DNA from: Bacteroidales bacterium
Lineage (GTDB): Bacteria > Bacteroidota > Bacteroidia > Bacteroidales > UBA1402
Length of the DNA: 64,000 nt
Assembly (NCBI GenBank): GCA_017464285.1
Contig: JAFUDT010000004.1
Location: forward strand, 124,001 to 188,000
Direction: 5' to 3'
The notes below the pieces were generated by a model that made no database searches, was not told the origin of the DNA, and was given only the letters and a program-made list of their open reading frames with translations. Shown here piece by piece: positions 59,912 through 64,000 of the stretch. The stretch's first letter is position 1; every line of letters begins with the position of its first letter. A program made the translations under genes and the position numbers.

Positions 59912-62908
59912 TTATTCTTCTCCGGCAGGCACTTCATCGGAAAAGTGCTGGGATTTGCGCTGGATGTCGTAGGCCAGCGGGCAGGCGATAAACAGTGTGC
60001 CGTAGGTACCGATAATGACACCGACCAGCATGGCGAAAGCGAATCCACGGATGGAGTCACCGCCGAAAAGCAGGATGGCCAGCAATACGATAGCCGTACT
60101 CAACGAAGTGCTGAACGTACGCAGCAAGGTCGAGTTCAGGGACTGGTTCATCGTAAGCCGTTTGTGACGGCTGGGATACATACCTGTAGTCTCACGCACA
60201 CGGTCGAAGACAACCACCGTATCGTTGACGGCATAACCGATGATGGTCAGGATGGCCGCGATGAAGGTCTGGTCGATTTCCAGGCTGAAGGGCAGGATAC
60301 CCCAGAAGATGGAGTAGATGCCGAAGATGAACAGCACAGTGTGGGCCAGGGAGGCCAGTACGCCGACACTGAAGGCGAAGTTGCGGAAACGGAACAGGAT
60401 GTACAGGGCGATGACCACCAAAGCGATGGCAACAGCCCAGATGGCCGAAATCTTGATGTCGGAAGCAACGGTCGGACCTACTTTCTGCGAAGAGACAATG
60501 TAGGTACTGGTGAAATCGGACAGCGAAGTCCCTTCGGGCAGCATGTTCTTGAGGTTCTCGTAGAGCAGGGCTTCAATCTCATCATCCAGCGTGTCGCTGT
60601 TTTCGTTGATGCGATAGTTGGTGGAGATACGCACCTGATTGTCGCCTCCGATGGTGATAACCGAGAGGGATGATCCTTCAAAGGCATCGGCGAGTTCGGT
60701 ACGGACATCTTCGGTCGATACAGACTGGTCGAAACGGACAACGTAGTTACGGCCGCCGGAAAAGTCGATGCCCTGGCTCATACCGCGGAAGCCCAGGAAC
60801 AGAACGGCGATGACAATGAAGCAGCAGGTAAGTATGTAGCCGGCTTTGCGTTTGCCGATAAAGTCGAAGTGCGGGTTCCTCAGGAAGCCGGAGGATATCT
60901 TGGTCGTGAAGGTCAGATCAAGAAGTTTGTCCTTCTCCAGGCGCGAAGTATAGATGAGACGGGTCAGGAATACGCCGCAGAAGAAAGAGGTGAGGATACC
61001 GATGATCAGGGTGGTGGCAAAACCCTTGATGGGGCCTGTGCCGAAGACGAACAGCACAATACCAGTCATCAGGGTGGTCAGATTGGCATCGAAGATGGCC
61101 GAGAAGGCGTTCTTGTAGCCTTCGGTGACAGCTTTCTTGATGTTCTTTCCGGAGGCCAGCTCTTCCTTGATACGCTCGTAAATAAGCACATTGGTATCGA
61201 TGGCCATACCCAGTGTCAGGACGATACCGGCGATACCGGGCAGGGTCAGGACTGCCTGGAAGGAGGCCAGAATACCCATCAGGAAGAAAACGTTGCACAG
61301 CAGGCCGAAGTCGGCAATCAGACCGGCCTTCCAGCCATAGAAGAAGACCATGTAGACCAGAATCAGCACGAAGGCAATGATGAACGAAACCAGACCGGAG
61401 TGGATGGCTTCCTTACCCAGCGACGGACCGACGATGTCTTCCTGTACGATACGGGCAGGAGCCGGCATCTTACCGGATTTGAGCACGTTGGCCAGGTCCT
61501 TGGCTTCGTTGACGGTGAAGTTGCCGGAGATTTCACTCCGTCCGCCGGTAATTTCATTGCTCACGCGGGGATAGGAATATACGTAGTTGTCCAGTACGAT
61601 GGCAATGCTTTTGCCGATGTTGTCTTTGGTCAGGCGGGCCCAGGTCTTGGCACCTTCGGCATTCATTTCCATGTTGACTACAACCCGGTTGGTGGCCTGC
61701 TCGAAGTTGTCGCGGGCATCGGTGATGACATCACCCTCAAGCGGGGCGCTGCCGTCACGGTTGCTCACTTTGATGGCAATCAGTTCATAAAGGTTGCTCT
61801 TTTCAGAGATCGGCTTGACAGACCAGAGGAACTTCAGGTCGCGCGGCATGAGCTCGCGCACTTTGGGCAGGTTGAGGTATTCACTCACCTTGGCGGTGTC
61901 ACGTCCCAATACATAGCCTACGCAGGGGCTGGGAGCAACGCCGCTTTCCGACTGGTTGACCTGCAGTACGGCAAACAGGGGGTATTCTTTTTTCCAGACT
62001 TCCAGATTCTGAATCTCGTTCTGCTCTTCCTGGTCGATTTCGCCGACTTCCTGCAGCAGTTTGTCCTCCTCGGAGGTGACGGCGGCTACGGCTTCTTCGA
62101 CGACGGCTTCCTCGGCGGGAGTTCCTTCTTCAGGAGCAGCAACCGCATTCATATTGCGGATGACGGTATTGGCTTCGATCAGATTCTGATAGATGTCGGT
62201 CAGGTTGTAGGTCTCCCAGAACTCCAGGTTGGCCGAACCCTGCAGCAGTTTGCGGACACGTTCGGGCTCCTTGACACCGGGCAGCTCGACCAGGATACGG
62301 CCGTTGGTCTCCAGGCGCTGGATGTTGGGCTGTACCACGCCGAAACGGTCGATACGGGTACGCAGCACGTTGAAGGAATTGTCGATGGCGCTCTGAATGT
62401 CCTCTTTAAGCACCTTGATCACCTGTTCGTCGGTCGAAGTCGGATCGATGCGGCCTTTCATTTCGAAAGTGCTGAAGATGGCCGACAGGCGGGCATCCGG
62501 ATCCAGGGCCTTGTATTCTTCGACAAACAGATCCAGATAATCGCGATTGGTCTCGGTCTGTCTGGCAGAAGCGGCAGCCAGGGCCTTGTTGAAGTTTTCA
62601 TCGGGGTTATTGCCGGACAGGGATTTCAGCACGCTGGGCAGAGAAAGCTCCAGAACGATGTTCATACCACCTTTCAGGTCGAGGCCGAGGTTCAGTTCCT
62701 TGCCTTGGCAGTCTCTGTAGGTGTTCCCCAGATAAATCTTTTCAAGGGCAATGGAATCCAGATAGTTGCGTTCCATTACTTCATCGCCTTGGGCATAGGT
62801 CTTGGCATCTTTCTGCACTTTGTTGGTAACCAAAGTGAAAGACAGATAGAAAAGACAAACCAAAGCCAGCAGGATGGCGATCAGTCTAACAAATCCTTTG
62901 TTTTGCAT
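59912..62908 (-). CDS. secDF: Fused protein translocase subunit SecDF
   Basis: This is a 998-residue protein from the ATG complementary to 62906-62908 (MQNKGFVRLIAILLALVCLF). SecD occupies about residues 1-640: an early periplasmic segment LNLGLDLKGGMNIVLELSLP, the large P1 domain, and TM helices with LPGIAGIVLTLGMAIDTNVLIYERI. SecF follows from about 680: GFRGMSQGIDFSGGRNYVV and AAILTIIGYAVNDTVVVFDRVRE. An acidic, low-complexity insert rich in Glu (around residues 275-315) is typical of Bacteroidota. The protein uses the proton-motive force to complete Sec export. A -7 box lies at 62957. Confidence 0.97.
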   Translation of the reverse strand: MQNKGFVRLIAILLALVCLFYLSFTLVTNKVQKDAKTYAQGDEVMERNYLDSIALEKIYLGNTYRDCQGKELNLGLDLKGGMNIVLELSLPSVLKSLSGNNPDENFNKALAAASARQTETNRDYLDLFVEEYKALDPDARLSAIFSTFEMKGRIDPTSTDEQVIKVLKEDIQSAIDNSFNVLRTRIDRFGVVQPNIQRLETNGRILVELPGVKEPERVRKLLQGSANLEFWETYNLTDIYQNLIEANTVIRNMNAVAAPEEGTPAEEAVVEEAVAAVTSEEDKLLQEVGEIDQEEQNEIQNLEVWKKEYPLFAVLQVNQSESGVAPSPCVGYVLGRDTAKVSEYLNLPKVRELMPRDLKFLWSVKPISEKSNLYELIAIKVSNRDGSAPLEGDVITDARDNFEQATNRVVVNMEMNAEGAKTWARLTKDNIGKSIAIVLDNYVYSYPRVSNEITGGRSEISGNFTVNEAKDLANVLKSGKMPAPARIVQEDIVGPSLGKEAIHSGLVSFIIAFVLILVYMVFFYGWKAGLIADFGLLCNVFFLMGILASFQAVLTLPGIAGIVLTLGMAIDTNVLIYERIKEELASGKNIKKAVTEGYKNAFSAIFDANLTTLMTGIVLFVFGTGPIKGFATTLIIGILTSFFCGVFLTRLIYTSRLEKDKLLDLTFTTKISSGFLRNPHFDFIGKRKAGYILTCCFIVIAVLFLGFRGMSQGIDFSGGRNYVVRFDQSVSTEDVRTELADAFEGSSLSVITIGGDNQVRISTNYRINENSDTLDDEIEALLYENLKNMLPEGTSLSDFTSTYIVSSQKVGPTVASDIKISAIWAVAIALVVIALYILFRFRNFAFSVGVLASLAHTVLFIFGIYSIFWGILPFSLEIDQTFIAAILTIIGYAVNDTVVVFDRVRETTGMYPSRHKRLTMNQSLNSTLLRTFSTSLSTAIVLLAILLFGGDSIRGFAFAMLVGVIIGTYGTLFIACPLAYDIQRKSQHFSDEVPAGEE

Positions 62909-62956
62909 TGCACTAAGAATGAGTTTATTAATGATATTCGTTGTCAAATCAAGGCG

Positions 62957-62964
62957 CAAAGATA
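62957..62964 (-). promoter_or_regulatory. Possible -7 box of secDF
   Basis: On the minus strand this reads TATCTTTG, matching TAnnTTTG, with about 50 bases to the start codon. The -33 element at 19 bases is not a clear TTG. Confidence 0.45.
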
Positions 62965-63024
62965 CTCCTTTTTTTTGTAAGTAGAAGGAAAAGCATGCAT
63001 AAATTTTCTCTATTCCTGCGGGCT

Positions 63025-63055
63025 TGTGGCTGCGGAGGCTTTGTGTTATCTTCGC
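63025..63055 (+). promoter_or_regulatory. Possible promoter of the Rieske-like lipoprotein gene
   Basis: TTG (63025-63027), 20 bases, TATCTTCG (63048-63055), close to consensus but with one extra spacer base and one mismatch. The start codon is at 63077. Confidence 0.4.
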
Positions 63056-63076
63056 GGCAGATAATCCAAGGATAAT

Positions 63077-63526
63077 ATGCCGAAATTGCTTGCACATGTA
63101 AAATGGCTCTGCCTCCTCGCCTTATTGTCTTTGCTGCCGGCTTGCCGGCGGACGCGCTCGTCCATCCCCGATGTGCCGGTGCGCATAGAGCGCAGTCTGT
63201 CAGTCATCAACTGCTTGTTTCCGGGCAGCAGCTGGCGGCTGACTTCACGTCAGCTGGCCGCCGATCAGACGGGCTTTGGCGGCGTGATGCTGGTTTGTGC
63301 CTTCGACGGAACTTACCATGCCTTCGATCTGAGCTGTCCGGTCGAAGCCTCGGCGACCGTCCGCGTGGGAAAACCCGACGATATGCTGAGGGTTGAATGC
63401 CCGTCTTGCGGTGAACTGTACGACTGTAGTTTCGGCCTGGGAACCCCCACCCGCGGTATTGCCGACGAGCCGCTCAAAAGGTATGCCGTGTCGCTTTCCG
63501 GCGGCACGGTCTATATCCATAACTGA
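63077..63526 (+). CDS. Rieske-fold-like lipoprotein with altered metal ligands
   Basis: This 149-residue protein begins with a lipoprotein signal (LLALLSLLPAC, lipid Cys23). The rest resembles a small Rieske domain: GTYHAFDLSCPVEASATVRV, then LRVECPSCGELYDCSFGLGTPTRG and LKRYAVSLSGGTVYIHN. In true Rieske proteins C-x-H and C-x2-H bind a [2Fe-2S] cluster; here the pattern is Cys87-Pro-Val and Cys108-Pro-Ser-Cys111, so both histidines are replaced. A zinc or different cluster site, or none, is possible. Comparable lipoproteins are common in Bacteroidales and uncharacterised as far as I know. Confidence 0.72.
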   Translation: MPKLLAHVKWLCLLALLSLLPACRRTRSSIPDVPVRIERSLSVINCLFPGSSWRLTSRQLAADQTGFGGVMLVCAFDGTYHAFDLSCPVEASATVRVGKPDDMLRVECPSCGELYDCSFGLGTPTRGIADEPLKRYAVSLSGGTVYIHN

Positions 63527-63556
63527 CGCCCGGCCTGACGATCCGGGTAAAAAACT

Positions 63557-63587
63557 TTGGCGGTTGCTGTAATTTGTCGTAATTTCG
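63557..63587 (+). promoter_or_regulatory. Possible tRNA promoter
   Basis: TTG (63557-63559), 20 bases, TAATTTCG (63580-63587). The predicted start near 63594 is about ten bases before the tRNA. Confidence 0.4.
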
Positions 63588-63604
63588 CGGCGGAAATCAA
63601 GGCT

Positions 63605-63688
63605 GCCGGAATGGTGGAATGGTAGACACGAAGGACTTAAAATCCTTTGGCCATCGCGGCTGTGCGGGTTCGAGTCCCGCTTCCGGTA
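63605..63688 (+). tRNA. tRNA-Leu (anticodon TAA)
   Basis: The acceptor arms GCCGGAA (63605-63611) and TTCCGGT (63681-63687) pair with one G-T, and the anticodon stem AAGGA/TCCTT encloses the loop CTTAAAA with anticodon TAA. The T arm GCGGGTTCGAGTCCCGC is perfect, and the long variable arm (TGGCCATCGCGGC region) marks a class II tRNA. The discriminator is A, as expected for Leu. CCA is not encoded. Confidence 0.95.
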
Positions 63689-63701
63689 CATCCCCGCCCG
63701 A

Positions 63702-64000
63702 TTAGAGTTTCAGCCAGTTCTCGACGATGATTCTCCCCTGAGGTGTCAGTACGCTTTCGGGATGAAACTGTATGCCGTGCAGCGGCAGGTGTTTGTGGCG
63801 TAAGGCCATTATTTGCCCGTCGTCGCTTTCGGCCGTGATTTCCAGGCAGTCCGGAAAATCTTTTTTGTCGACAGCCCAGCTATGGTAACGTCCCATGACT
63901 ATCCTGGCCGGCAATCCCGAAAAAATCGGATCGTTGCCGTACTGTGTCCCTTCTGTAGCCACGCCGTGGTAGACGTCGGACAGGTTGACGAGGCGGGCTC
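63702..64000 (-). CDS. Class I glutamine amidotransferase, TrpG/PabA type (C-terminal part, cut by window edge)
   Basis: The last 98 codons of the gene are visible; the frame is open to the window edge and reads ARLVNLSDVYHGVATEGTQ just inside it. The C-terminal catalytic histidine and glutamate are in GIQFHPESVLTPQG, and GRYHSWAV with SDDGQIMALRHK are typical of the small subunit of anthranilate or aminodeoxychorismate synthase. The nucleophilic cysteine lies outside the window. TrpG is somewhat more likely than PabA from the sequence, but neighbours are not visible. Confidence 0.88.
   Translation of the reverse strand, partial: ARLVNLSDVYHGVATEGTQYGNDPIFSGLPARIVMGRYHSWAVDKKDFPDCLEITAESDDGQIMALRHKHLPLHGIQFHPESVLTPQGRIIVENWLKL

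Noticed and set aside
60869-62980. A 703-codon plus-strand frame
   Set aside because: It lies wholly antisense to secDF, whose motifs are unmistakable; the long frame is a by-product of codon bias.
1-64000. Prophage, integron, insertion sequence or toxin-antitoxin island
   Set aside because: No transposase, integrase, phage structural gene or typical toxin pair is encoded, and gene density and style are uniform.

Overview
The window looks like a chromosomal segment of an anaerobic, Gram-negative member of the Bacteroidales (Bacteroidota). The signs are: promoters of the TTG-N19-TAnnTTTG type, a fused SecDF, an OstA-like protein next to a SurA-type chaperone set, a TlpA-type lipoprotein with a DUF4369-like N-terminus, a Kdo transferase, and secreted pectin enzymes. 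Base composition looks fairly even and GC-rich for the group, with no obvious island, prophage or transposase. The assignment is an inference from gene families; no ribosomal RNA is present.

Positions 1-5983 hold a corrinoid-dependent methyl-transfer locus: a divergent, cut-off methyltetrahydrofolate:corrinoid methyltransferase (1-189), a small outer-membrane barrel (426-980), then a tight operon of a UroD/MtaA-family methyltransferase, an ACS-type MFS transporter, a cobalamin-binding protein, a second UroD/MtaA-family methyltransferase and a free-standing MetH-type reactivation protein. Together they can be read as import of a methylated compound, transfer of its methyl group to a corrinoid protein, and passage to tetrahydrofolate. 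The substrate is unknown. This is the most interesting part of the window.

Positions 6012-22579 are mixed housekeeping: a metallo-beta-lactamase-fold hydrolase, RmlD, a GH105 lipoprotein, malate dehydrogenase, a SPOR protein, FolE, a 2-hydroxyacid dehydrogenase, a TlpA-like lipoprotein, Ogt, a MATE exporter, a PgpH-like 7TM-HD protein, GltX, WaaA and a YfhO-family protein. A GT2 gene (22582-23658) faces an eight-gene minus-strand glycan operon (32095 down to 23706) with a flippase, five glycosyltransferases, a polysaccharide pyruvyl transferase and a nitroreductase-like protein.

Positions 32160-50634 are almost entirely minus-strand and conserved: AhcY, an RNase R without its cold-shock domains, MutL, a small membrane protein, OstA-like, SurA, two more SurA/parvulin-type proteins, GuaB, RecQ, then the tig-clpP-clpX operon with its own promoter and terminator.

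Positions 50814-64000 hold a CPBP protease, purine salvage (Apt and an AzgA-type permease), a TSCPD protein and QueC, a pectate lyase followed by a decayed gene remnant and a single orphan type I-C CRISPR repeat, a conserved secreted protein, a GT2 with a heptad tandem repeat, TrpS, SecDF, a Rieske-like lipoprotein with altered ligands, tRNA-Leu(UAA) and the end of a TrpG/PabA gene.
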